A stretch of 20,049 nucleotides of DNA. Origin: CAZPRQ01 sp964589415 (lineage in GTDB: Bacteria; Patescibacteriota; Doudnabacteria; UBA920). Location of the stretch: contig CAZPRQ010000020.1 in assembly GCA_964589415.1 (NCBI GenBank), positions 1-20,049 on the forward strand, given 5' to 3'. Shown in pieces: positions 15,548 to 20,049 of this stretch. The notes under the pieces were generated by a model. The model did no database searches and had not been told where the DNA came from. It saw only the letters and a program-made list of their open reading frames with translations. The position numbers and the translations under genes were made by a program. The stretch's first letter is position 1. Each line of letters begins with the position of its first letter.

Positions 15548-15624
15548 ATGGGATGGTAGTTCCATCCTTCGCTTCTGAAGCTATGTCGGACGAGAAAGCT
15601 TTGGTGGGTGAGACTTCCCATCGG
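15548..15624. repeat. Hairpin segment beginning with a copy of the tRNA-Lys 5' end
   Basis: GGGATGGTAG at 15550-15559 repeats the first ten bases of tRNA-Lys (15671-15680). GGATGG-TAGTT-CCATCC (15551-15567) forms a hairpin, as does GGTGGG/CCCATC further on (about 15604-15623, one G-U pair). The word GAAGCTATGTCGGA here resembles GAAGCTTTAGCGTA just before tRNA-Lys. It may be a degraded tRNA copy or a small palindromic repeat. Confidence 0.35.
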
Positions 15625-15670
15625 GACGTACAATAAAATTGGTTTACCCTTCGAAGCTTTAGCGTAGTAG

Positions 15671-15746
15671 GGGATGGTAGCTCAGTTGGTAGAGCAGTCG
15701 GCTCTTAACCGAAAGCGCGTTGGTTCGATCCCCACCCATCCCACCA
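15671..15746 (+). tRNA. tRNA-Lys (anticodon CTT), with two stem mismatches
   Basis: Acceptor GGGATGG / CCATCCC is perfect, D stem GCTC / GAGC, anticodon loop CTCTTAA (anticodon CTT, lysine AAG), T loop TTCGATC, discriminator A at 15743 and encoded CCA at 15744-15746. Two stem mismatches are seen: G-A at the top of the anticodon stem (GTCGG / CCGAA) and T-C in the middle of the T stem (GTTGG / CCCAC). It still reads as a tRNA-Lys gene, but could be weakened or be decaying. A strong hairpin starts within the CCA. Confidence 0.87.
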
Positions 15747-15785
15747 AAAGAAGTTATACAACTATAAGTTGTGTAACTTCTTTTG
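15745..15785 (+). terminator. Long hairpin starting at the tRNA-Lys CCA end
   Basis: CAAAAGAAGTTATACAACT (15745-15763), loop ATA, and AGTTGTGTAACTTCTTTTG (15767-15785) pair over 19 bp with one G-U. The T-rich 3' arm makes it a plausible terminator. Beyond it GTGGGGATCGAA (15790-15801) also pairs with the tRNA T arm (15724-15735). Confidence 0.55.
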
Positions 15786-15810
15786 ATTTGTGGGGATCGA
15801 AGCCGACAGA

Positions 15811-15837
15811 CAAAAGGTGACTAAACGTCACCTTTTG
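15811..15837. repeat. Perfect 11-bp hairpin
   Basis: CAAAAGGTGAC (15811-15821), loop TAAAC, GTCACCTTTTG (15827-15837). It shares the CAAAAG...CTTTTG ends with the hairpins on either side. There is no T tract on the right side beyond the arm itself, so a terminator role is doubtful. Confidence 0.5.
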
Positions 15838-15859
15838 GACGCGGCCGGCTTTCGGAGGA

Positions 15860-15902
15860 GAACTTGCCGGAACCATGAGCTTGTGTAAATGGTGGCAAGT
15901 TC
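15860..15902. repeat. Imperfect 14-bp hairpin between the two tRNA 3'-end copies
   Basis: GAACTTGCC (15860-15868) pairs with GGCAAGTTC (15894-15902), and ACCAT (15872-15876) with ATGGT (15889-15893), leaving a GGA bulge on the 5' side and a 12-base loop. Function unknown. Confidence 0.45.
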
Positions 15903-15930
15903 GGGGGAGAAAGGATCCCCACCCATCCCA

Positions 15931-15973
15931 CCAAAAGAATTTCTATCAGCTTGTCTGGTAGAAATTTTTTTGG
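15931..15973 (+). terminator. Hairpin after the second tRNA 3'-end copy, likely terminator
   Basis: CCAAAAGAATTTCTATCAG (15931-15949), loop CTTGT, and CTGGTAGAAATTTTTTTGG (15955-15973) pair over 19 bp with two G-U pairs. The core stem followed by seven T fits a rho-independent terminator. Outside it GATCCCCAC (15914-15922) pairs with GTGGGGGATC (15977-15986) with one bulge, the same architecture as at the real tRNA-Lys. Confidence 0.6.
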
Positions 15974-15987
15974 TATGTGGGGGATCT

Positions 15988-16016
15988 TTGATGTTAAAAT
16001 GTTAAAATGCTAGTAT
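15988..16016 (+). promoter_or_regulatory. Candidate promoter of holA
   Basis: TTGATG (15988-15993) and TAGTAT (16011-16016) are 17 bases apart. The expected start falls at about 16023, the first base of the holA ATG, so the mRNA could be leaderless. No Shine-Dalgarno sequence precedes the ATG. A short ATGTTAAA tandem fills the spacer. Confidence 0.35.
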
Positions 16017-16022
16017 GTTTAT

Positions 16023-17003
16023 ATGATTTCCATTCTCCTCGGTCCGGACGATTATACAAAAAAAGCCCATATTTCTTCTTTTGCCAAAAAAATTGGAGCA
16101 GAAGTGGAAGTTTTTAACAGTGTTGAGAAGCCTCCTCGGTTGAGGGATTTTTTGCAGCAAAGTTTGTTTTCCGGCGCCAAAGTTTATGTGGTAGAAGGAT
16201 TATTTTTAAAAGTTGACTGGCAGGATAGTTTGGACGCGGCCATTGTGTCACCCAATAAAATATTTATTGTCGAAAATAAGCTCGATAAACGCATGACGGC
16301 CGCTAAAGTATTTTTTGCGGACAAGCGTGTGACCATTCAAGAATTTCCTTTACCGCACGGCAAAGAATTGGATACCTGGATACAAAAGCGGGCAGGGGAG
16401 CTTAAAGGTTCAATAATTCCTGAAGCGGCCAGTACTCTGGCAAGATTGCTTGGCCGAGACAGCGCCCAAGAAAAGAAAATTGCCGGTAAAATTGTGGAAG
16501 TAACAGAAGTATATAGCTTGTGGCAGGTAAATTCTGAACTAAGTAAACTTATTTCTTATGCGAACGGTAAAAATATTACTCCTGAAATGGTAAAAGAAAT
16601 TGTGTGCGCGGGCTATGAAATAAATGTTATGGAAATTACCGACGCATTGGCAGCTAAAGACAGGAAAAAAGCCCTAAGTTTAATTCATAATTTTTTAACC
16701 GCTGATACCGCCAGCGATGAAAAAAGCTCCATTATTCAATTGGCCGCTATTTTAGCGGAGCAATTGCGTTCTATTGCCGTTGTCGAGGGTTTTTTGTCTT
16801 CTAATACACCGGAAAATATAATTTTAGAGAAGACTGGCTGGAAAAGCGGCAGGTTGTTTATTATGAAAAAAATAGCTTCACGGTTTTCTCCAAAATCAGT
16901 TAAGGAAACATTGGTAAAATTGGATGCTTTGGATACGGAATTAAAGACCGGCTCAACTCCTCCTCGGGTGCTTTTGGATATGATTGTCGCTCAAATAGCG
17001 TAG
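16023..17003 (+). CDS. holA: DNA polymerase III subunit delta
   Basis: A 326-residue clamp-loader delta subunit, which opens the sliding clamp during loading. It begins MISILLGPDDYTKKAHI, the family's N-terminal strand-loop (E. coli-type delta reads LxGxDxxL), and contains SLFSGAKVYVVEGLF near 47-61 and IFIVENKLDKRMTAAKVF near 79-96, where the degenerate AAA+ domain I has no working Walker motif. Further on come PLPHGKELDTWIQKRA near 109-124 and the C-terminal helical collar domain (ILAEQLRSIAVVEGFL; STPPRVLLDMIVAQIA), where STPPRVLLDM matches the typical end. Length is normal. It stands alone between the tRNA region and the coiled-coil gene. Confidence 0.88.
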   Translation: MISILLGPDDYTKKAHISSFAKKIGAEVEVFNSVEKPPRLRDFLQQSLFSGAKVYVVEGLFLKVDWQDSLDAAIVSPNKIFIVENKLDKRMTAAKVFFADKRVTIQEFPLPHGKELDTWIQKRAGELKGSIIPEAASTLARLLGRDSAQEKKIAGKIVEVTEVYSLWQVNSELSKLISYANGKNITPEMVKEIVCAGYEINVMEITDALAAKDRKKALSLIHNFLTADTASDEKSSIIQLAAILAEQLRSIAVVEGFLSSNTPENIILEKTGWKSGRLFIMKKIASRFSPKSVKETLVKLDALDTELKTGSTPPRVLLDMIVAQIA

Positions 17004-17015
17004 CGGTAAAATTTA

Positions 17016-17024
17016 TGGTATAAT
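17016..17024 (+). promoter_or_regulatory. Extended -10 promoter of the coiled-coil protein gene
   Basis: TGG precedes a perfect TATAAT (17019-17024). The -35 region at 16996-17001 (TAGCGT) is poor, as is common with extended -10 promoters. It begins 12 bases after holA ends and gives a leader of about 58 bases with a good Shine-Dalgarno sequence (GGGAG at 17076-17080, 8 bases before ATG). Confidence 0.5.
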
Positions 17025-17088
17025 AGAGGAAATCAATTTTTAGTCAATTAATAATACGCATTCCAATAGGGATGTGGGAGAAATAAAA

Positions 17089-17862
17089 ATGAAAAAACAA
17101 TATTCAAAGTTTGTGGTCGCAATTATCCTTGTCTTTGGCATGCTAGTTCCGACGGTAACAGTTATGGCCCAAGACGCCTTATCTGTGTTAGAAGGTAAGA
17201 TTTTGGGAGTTAAAACAGTCATGGAAGAGACTAAAAAAGAATCGGAGGGACGCATTTTAAAGCTTCAGGAAGAATACAAGAAAGAAATGGAAAAGGAGCG
17301 TGAAGCGACGAAGTTAAAAATTCAGGCCAAGCAATTGGAATTGAAAGCCTTACAGGAACAGAAGCAAGCGGAAGCAAAAAAGAAAAACGAAGCGAAAGAA
17401 GCGGAGAGAAAAGAAAAGCAGGGGATTTATAAAGCTTGTGTCCAAGCTAACGAGGCCGTCCGTAAAACCTATCAGGAATCTGTGAAGGCAAACAGTAAAG
17501 CTTATACCGAAGCTCTAAAAAAAGCCCGAACTGTGCAGTCGGAAAATATCCAAAAAGCTCACGAAACTTATAAGCTCGCCGCAAAAGCTGCAAAGGAAAA
17601 GTTGGACGCGGCTTTAAAGACAGCGGCCGATGAAGCTGCCAAAAAGACGGCTAAATCCGATTACGAGTCTGCAATGAAAGCCGCCAGAGACGCGCGTTCT
17701 GCTGCTGTAAAGTTGGCCAACGAGACTTTCGCGAGTTCTCAAAAAAGTTTGGCGGAAAAACGAAAAGCAGACAATGCTAAAGCCGTAAGTGTCCGCGACG
17801 CTGCTTTAAAGAAATGCACCATTTCTGAAACTTCTACCTCAACTCCGACTAGTGTAAAATAG
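17089..17862 (+). CDS. Secreted Lys/Ala-rich coiled-coil protein of unknown function
   Basis: A 257-residue protein read from the ATG at 17089, chosen over an in-frame GTG at 17074 because GGGAG sits 8 bases upstream and the product starts with a signal peptide: MKKQYSKFVV, a hydrophobic core, and a likely cleavage after VMA near residue 27. The rest is almost entirely charged alpha helix: a Lys/Glu-rich coiled coil (about 40-125), then Ala/Lys-rich segments with regularly placed aromatic residues (about 125-245), and a Ser/Thr tail ending STSTPTSVK. Two cysteines (in YKACVQAN and LKKCTISE) flank the second half and could form a disulfide. I do not recognise the family; composition alone can produce false matches. 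It could be an envelope spacer or surface-exposed protein. Its own promoter and the lack of tight neighbours suggest a monocistronic gene. Confidence 0.8.
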   Translation: MKKQYSKFVVAIILVFGMLVPTVTVMAQDALSVLEGKILGVKTVMEETKKESEGRILKLQEEYKKEMEKEREATKLKIQAKQLELKALQEQKQAEAKKKNEAKEAERKEKQGIYKACVQANEAVRKTYQESVKANSKAYTEALKKARTVQSENIQKAHETYKLAAKAAKEKLDAALKTAADEAAKKTAKSDYESAMKAARDARSAAVKLANETFASSQKSLAEKRKADNAKAVSVRDAALKKCTISETSTSTPTSVK

Positions 17863-17888
17863 CATTTAGCTTAGGATTTACGCACTGA

Positions 17889-17931
17889 GCCAAGTCGGGG
17901 GTCCCCATTCTTCTGCTTGGCAGGAATGGGG
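17889..17931 (+). terminator. Hairpin region after the coiled-coil gene, possible terminator or switch
   Basis: CCCCATTC (17903-17910) with CTGC (17913-17916) pairs with GCAG (17920-17923) and GAATGGGG (17924-17931), a 12-bp stem with a TT bulge and a TTG loop. A competing stem, GCCAAG (17889-17894) with CTTGGC (17916-17921), would exclude it. There is no T tract, so a classical terminator is uncertain. Confidence 0.4.
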
Positions 17932-17936
17932 TGATA

Positions 17937-18017
17937 AATTCAAGGCATTTTCCGAGGATATTTGGAGGCGTAGTTAGACTACGCCGATAAAAAACGCAAG
18001 AAAATAACGAAGAAATT
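17937..18017. other. Structured intergenic element with a central GGCGTAG hairpin
   Basis: The centre is GGCGTAG-TTAGA-CTACGCC (17967-17985). The flanks are loosely complementary (AATT and ATTTTC on the left; GAAAAT and AAATT on the right), with purine-rich unpaired stretches such as CCGAGGATATTTGGA. There is no ORF. From memory, similar strings recur between genes in Patescibacteria and some proteobacteria; this is unverified. It may be a small RNA or a repeat. Confidence 0.4.
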
Positions 18018-18024
18018 GGCCAGA

Positions 18025-18064
18025 GCCGCTTTTAGGGACGGGCTTTGCCCGCCCAAAAAGCGGC
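18025..18064. repeat. Long near-perfect GC-rich palindrome
   Basis: GCCGCTTTTAGGGACGGGC (18025-18043), loop TTT, and GCCCGCCCAAAAAGCGGC (18047-18064) pair almost throughout. It lies 23 bases before the typA terminator hairpin. It looks like a small interspersed palindrome or a second terminator for the plus strand, but has no T tract. Confidence 0.5.
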
Positions 18065-18087
18065 GCGGAAGTCCTATAGTTTTTTTA

Positions 18088-18120
18088 AAAACCCATCCCG
18101 CCTTTGGCGGGATGGGTTTT
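18088..18120 (-). terminator. Strong rho-independent terminator of typA (bidirectional)
   Basis: AAAACCCATCCCGCC (18088-18102), loop TTT, and GGCGGGATGGGTTTT (18106-18120) form a perfect 15-bp stem whose A/T ends serve as a U tract on either strand. It starts 3 bases after the typA stop codon on the minus strand and could also stop plus-strand transcripts. Confidence 0.8.
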
Positions 18121-18122
18121 GT

Positions 18123-19964
18123 TTATCTGTTAGCTCGTTTTCTCTCTGTTGAATTTAGAATTTTTTTGCGAATGCGGATGGATTTTGGGGTAATTTCCAC
18201 CAATTCGTCAGAGCCAATGTATTCTAGGGCAAAGTCCAGTTCCAACGGGTGTGGGGGAGTTAAAATAATAGCATCGTCCGCGCCGGAAGAGCGCATGTTG
18301 GTAAGTTTTTTAGTTTTACACACGTTTAGCTCAATGTCGCTGTTTAAGGCATTTTTACCCACTACCATGCCTTCGTAAACTTCTACGGCAGCGCCAATAA
18401 ACAATATGCCCCGCTCTTGGGCGTTATTTAAGCCGTAAGCGTTGGATACGCCGGATTCGGACGACACTAGAGAGCCGTGGTCGTTGGCATGGGTATCCAG
18501 TTCGTGCACCGGCCGGTAGGAGTCAAAGAGGTTGTTCATAATTACCGTGCCGCGGGTGCGGGTGAGTAAAATATTTTTTAGGCCAATTAACCCTCTGGTG
18601 GGAATAATATATTCCGCGTGGAGTTCCGCGTGTTCTCCGGAACTGTCCATATGCTGCATAACGCCGCCACGCTTGCCCATTTCTTCTATAACCGAGCCTT
18701 GGTACTCGCTCGGTACGTCTATGGTAACGACCTCGTAAGGTTCCATTTTAACGCCCTTTTCTTCATGGAAAATAACCTGCGGTTGGCTGACTTGCAGTTC
18801 AAAGCCTTCCCGTCTCATGGTCTCAATTAGCACGCCTAAATGCAATTCGCCGCGACCGGAGACTAAAAAGCTTTCCGCGCCTTCTTCGGACGGTTCAACT
18901 TTTAAGGCTACGTTGGTTTCCAGTTCTTTGTACAAGCGGTCGCGAATATTTCTAGACGTGACAAATTTGCCTTCCTTGCCGGCAAACGGGGAAGTGTTTA
19001 CGCCAAATGTCATTTTAATGGTGGGCGGCTCAATTTGCACCGGCTCTAAGTGAATTGGTTTTATAGGATCGGTTAAAGTTTCACCTATGCTGACATCGTC
19101 AAAACCGGCAATGGCCACAATGTCACCTGCCTCGGCTTCTTCGGCATCTACCGGCTTTAGCCCTTCATACATTTGGAGGGAAGTAACTTTGCCGGCGTCG
19201 CGCTGGCCGTCGGTTTTTATGCGAACAATGTTTTGCGCTTTTTTAATGGAGCCGGATGCAATTTTTCCTATACCCATTTTGCCTTTGTAGTTGTCGTTGA
19301 CCAGTGCCAATACAAGCATGGCAAAGGAATCCGCAGATAAAACCGTGGGCGCCGGGACATACTTAATAATAGCCTCGAACAGGGGAGCGACATCGGGCGC
19401 GGCTTGGTTGGCAATCTTTTCCTGCAAAGTTTCCAGTTTAGTATCGGCCAAACCTTTTACTCCTGAGGCGTAAATAATAGGAAAATCTAGCTGCTCGTGG
19501 TTGGCGTTTAAGTGTACAAACAGGTCAAACGTTTTGTTAACGGCATGGTCCACCTGGGCGTCGGGTTTATCTACTTTGTTTATTACAACAATGGCTTTGA
19601 GGCCAAGTTCCAAAGCTTTTTTTAGCACGAACTTGGTTTGGGGCATGGGCCCTTCTTTGGCATCTACCAACAAAAGTACGCCGTCTGCCATGCGCAAAGT
19701 GCGTTCCACTTCACCGCCAAAATCCGCGTGGCCCGGGGTGTCCACAATATTTATTTTAGTGCCGTTGTATATGAGGCTGGCGTTTTTTGCCCGAATGGTA
19801 ATGCCGCGTTCCCGTTCCAGATCCATACTGTCCATTATTAAATCTTTCTGTTCCGAGTTTTCTTTTACCGTGTGGGTTTGCTTTAGCATGGCATCTACCA
19901 GTGTGGTTTTTCCATGGTCAACGTGGGCAATAATGGCTATGTTTCTTATATTATCTCTTGTCAT
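18123..19964 (-). CDS. typA: Ribosome-associated translational GTPase TypA/BipA
   Basis: A 613-residue GTPase, the usual TypA/BipA length. The G domain is complete: G1 AHVDHGKT at 13-20, G2 RGITIRAK at 53-60, G3 DTPGHADFGGE at 75-85 and G4 NKVD at 129-132. Domain II and the EF-G-like domains III and V follow (SGRGELHLGVLIETMRREG; TRGLIGLKNILLTRTRG, the latter being a TypA signature), then the TypA-specific C-terminal domain (GVSNAYGLNNAQERGILFIG; PHPLELDFALEYIGSDELVEITP). It acts on the 70S ribosome during stress and in ribosome assembly. AGGA lies 6 bases before the ATG on the minus strand. It is convergent with the coiled-coil gene and has its own terminator. Confidence 0.97.
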   Translation of the reverse strand: MTRDNIRNIAIIAHVDHGKTTLVDAMLKQTHTVKENSEQKDLIMDSMDLERERGITIRAKNASLIYNGTKINIVDTPGHADFGGEVERTLRMADGVLLLVDAKEGPMPQTKFVLKKALELGLKAIVVINKVDKPDAQVDHAVNKTFDLFVHLNANHEQLDFPIIYASGVKGLADTKLETLQEKIANQAAPDVAPLFEAIIKYVPAPTVLSADSFAMLVLALVNDNYKGKMGIGKIASGSIKKAQNIVRIKTDGQRDAGKVTSLQMYEGLKPVDAEEAEAGDIVAIAGFDDVSIGETLTDPIKPIHLEPVQIEPPTIKMTFGVNTSPFAGKEGKFVTSRNIRDRLYKELETNVALKVEPSEEGAESFLVSGRGELHLGVLIETMRREGFELQVSQPQVIFHEEKGVKMEPYEVVTIDVPSEYQGSVIEEMGKRGGVMQHMDSSGEHAELHAEYIIPTRGLIGLKNILLTRTRGTVIMNNLFDSYRPVHELDTHANDHGSLVSSESGVSNAYGLNNAQERGILFIGAAVEVYEGMVVGKNALNSDIELNVCKTKKLTNMRSSGADDAIILTPPHPLELDFALEYIGSDELVEITPKSIRIRKKILNSTERKRANR

Positions 19965-19987
19965 AAATTCCTATTACAGGACATACG

Positions 19988-20049
19988 CGCTTGCCATTGT
20001 TTGCAACTGGCAAAGCCAGATTGCAGGAACAATGACTGCGCCGCAAGCG
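19988..20049 (-). promoter_or_regulatory. Long imperfect hairpin upstream of typA
   Basis: Nested pairs are seen: CGCTTGC (19988-19994) with GCAAGCG (20043-20049), CATTGTT (19995-20001) with AACAATG (20028-20034), GCAA (20003-20006) with TTGC (20021-20024), and CTGGC (20007-20011) with GCCAG (20015-20019) around an AAA loop. It ends 23 bases before the typA start and touches the window edge. It may be a structured leader, the terminator of an upstream gene, or an interspersed palindrome. Confidence 0.45.

Larger units (their letters stand above)
15727..15939. repeat. 26-bp direct repeat of the tRNA-Lys 3' end (att-like)
   Basis: The 26 bases at 15727-15752, starting GATCCCCACCC and ending CCAAAAGAA, recur exactly at 15914-15939. 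The first copy covers the T-loop end, T stem, acceptor 3' strand and CCA of tRNA-Lys plus six bases beyond. The copies are 187 bp apart. A duplicated tRNA 3' end is how integrase attachment sites look, but no integrase lies between or near them. Either a relic of integration and deletion or a local duplication would explain it. Confidence 0.7.

Noticed and set aside
15567..15600. Hammerhead-like ribozyme (CTGA ... GAAA)
   Set aside because: The core does not read CTGATGA and no flanking stems or cleavage triplet fit.
15727..15939. Functional integrative element at tRNA-Lys
   Set aside because: Only 187 bp separate the repeats and no integrase or cargo gene exists; at most a relic.
17074..17088. 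GTG start for the coiled-coil protein
   Set aside because: It overlaps the Shine-Dalgarno sequence that serves the ATG at 17089 and would put acidic residues before the signal peptide.
18016..18378. 120-codon plus-strand open frame
   Set aside because: Mostly antisense to typA and runs through two palindromes; no recognisable protein features.
1..20049. Recoding of TGA (as in some Patescibacteria)
   Set aside because: TGA serves as a stop at the SDR gene and at pilN, both with downstream starts overlapping in ATGA, and no gene contains internal TGA.

Overview
The window reads as a bacterial chromosome segment with moderate-to-low GC and very tight gene packing: several neighbouring genes overlap by 4-8 bases or are 1-2 bases apart. 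TGA is used as an ordinary stop (for example at 3987-3989 and 14332-14334), so the standard bacterial code applies. The gene set and style suggest a Candidate Phyla Radiation (Patescibacteria, perhaps Parcubacteria-like) genome. The clues are a type IV pilus block with PilB, PilC, PilM, PilN and PilO but no secretin in view, a divergent DNA polymerase III delta subunit, simple AT-rich intergenic repeats, and many palindromes around tRNA genes. This is inference; there is no rRNA or ribosomal protein to place it.

Region 1 (98-9299, + strand) is a nine-gene surface-polysaccharide cluster. It starts with a PLP-dependent sugar 3-dehydrase whose catalytic lysine is replaced by histidine. Next come a family 2 glycosyltransferase resembling abequosyltransferases, a second family 2 glycosyltransferase, an SDR sugar epimerase/reductase, a NodU/CmcH-type O-carbamoyltransferase, a GT-B glycosyltransferase, a third family 2 glycosyltransferase, RmlC, and a membrane phosphoglycosyl transferase that would start the glycan on undecaprenyl phosphate. 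Together they suggest a glycan containing a 3,6-dideoxyhexose, a rhamnose-type sugar and a carbamoyl group. Flippase, polymerase, RmlA/B/D and the 4,6-dehydratase are not in view.

Region 2 (9372-15191, + strand) is the pilus assembly block, set off by a terminator and a good extended -10 promoter: pilB, pilC, pilM, pilN, pilO and a 101-residue single-pass membrane protein in the position of pilP. An 87-bp AT-rich element with 20-bp perfect terminal inverted repeats and 7-bp flanking direct repeats (MITE-like) lies between pilB and pilC.

Region 3 (15192-16022) has no protein gene. It holds tRNA-Arg(TCG) and tRNA-Lys(CTT), both with encoded CCA, amid many palindromes: a 14-bp inverted repeat enclosing tRNA-Arg, a 26-bp direct repeat of the tRNA-Lys 3' end 187 bp downstream, an inverted partial copy of tRNA-Lys, and four strong hairpins. 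This is the most unusual part of the window.

Region 4 (16023-20049) carries holA (DNA polymerase III delta, possibly leaderless), a secreted Lys/Ala-rich coiled-coil protein of unknown function, a 260-bp gap rich in hairpins, and typA/bipA on the - strand. typA is ended by a strong bidirectional terminator and preceded by a long imperfect hairpin at the window edge.
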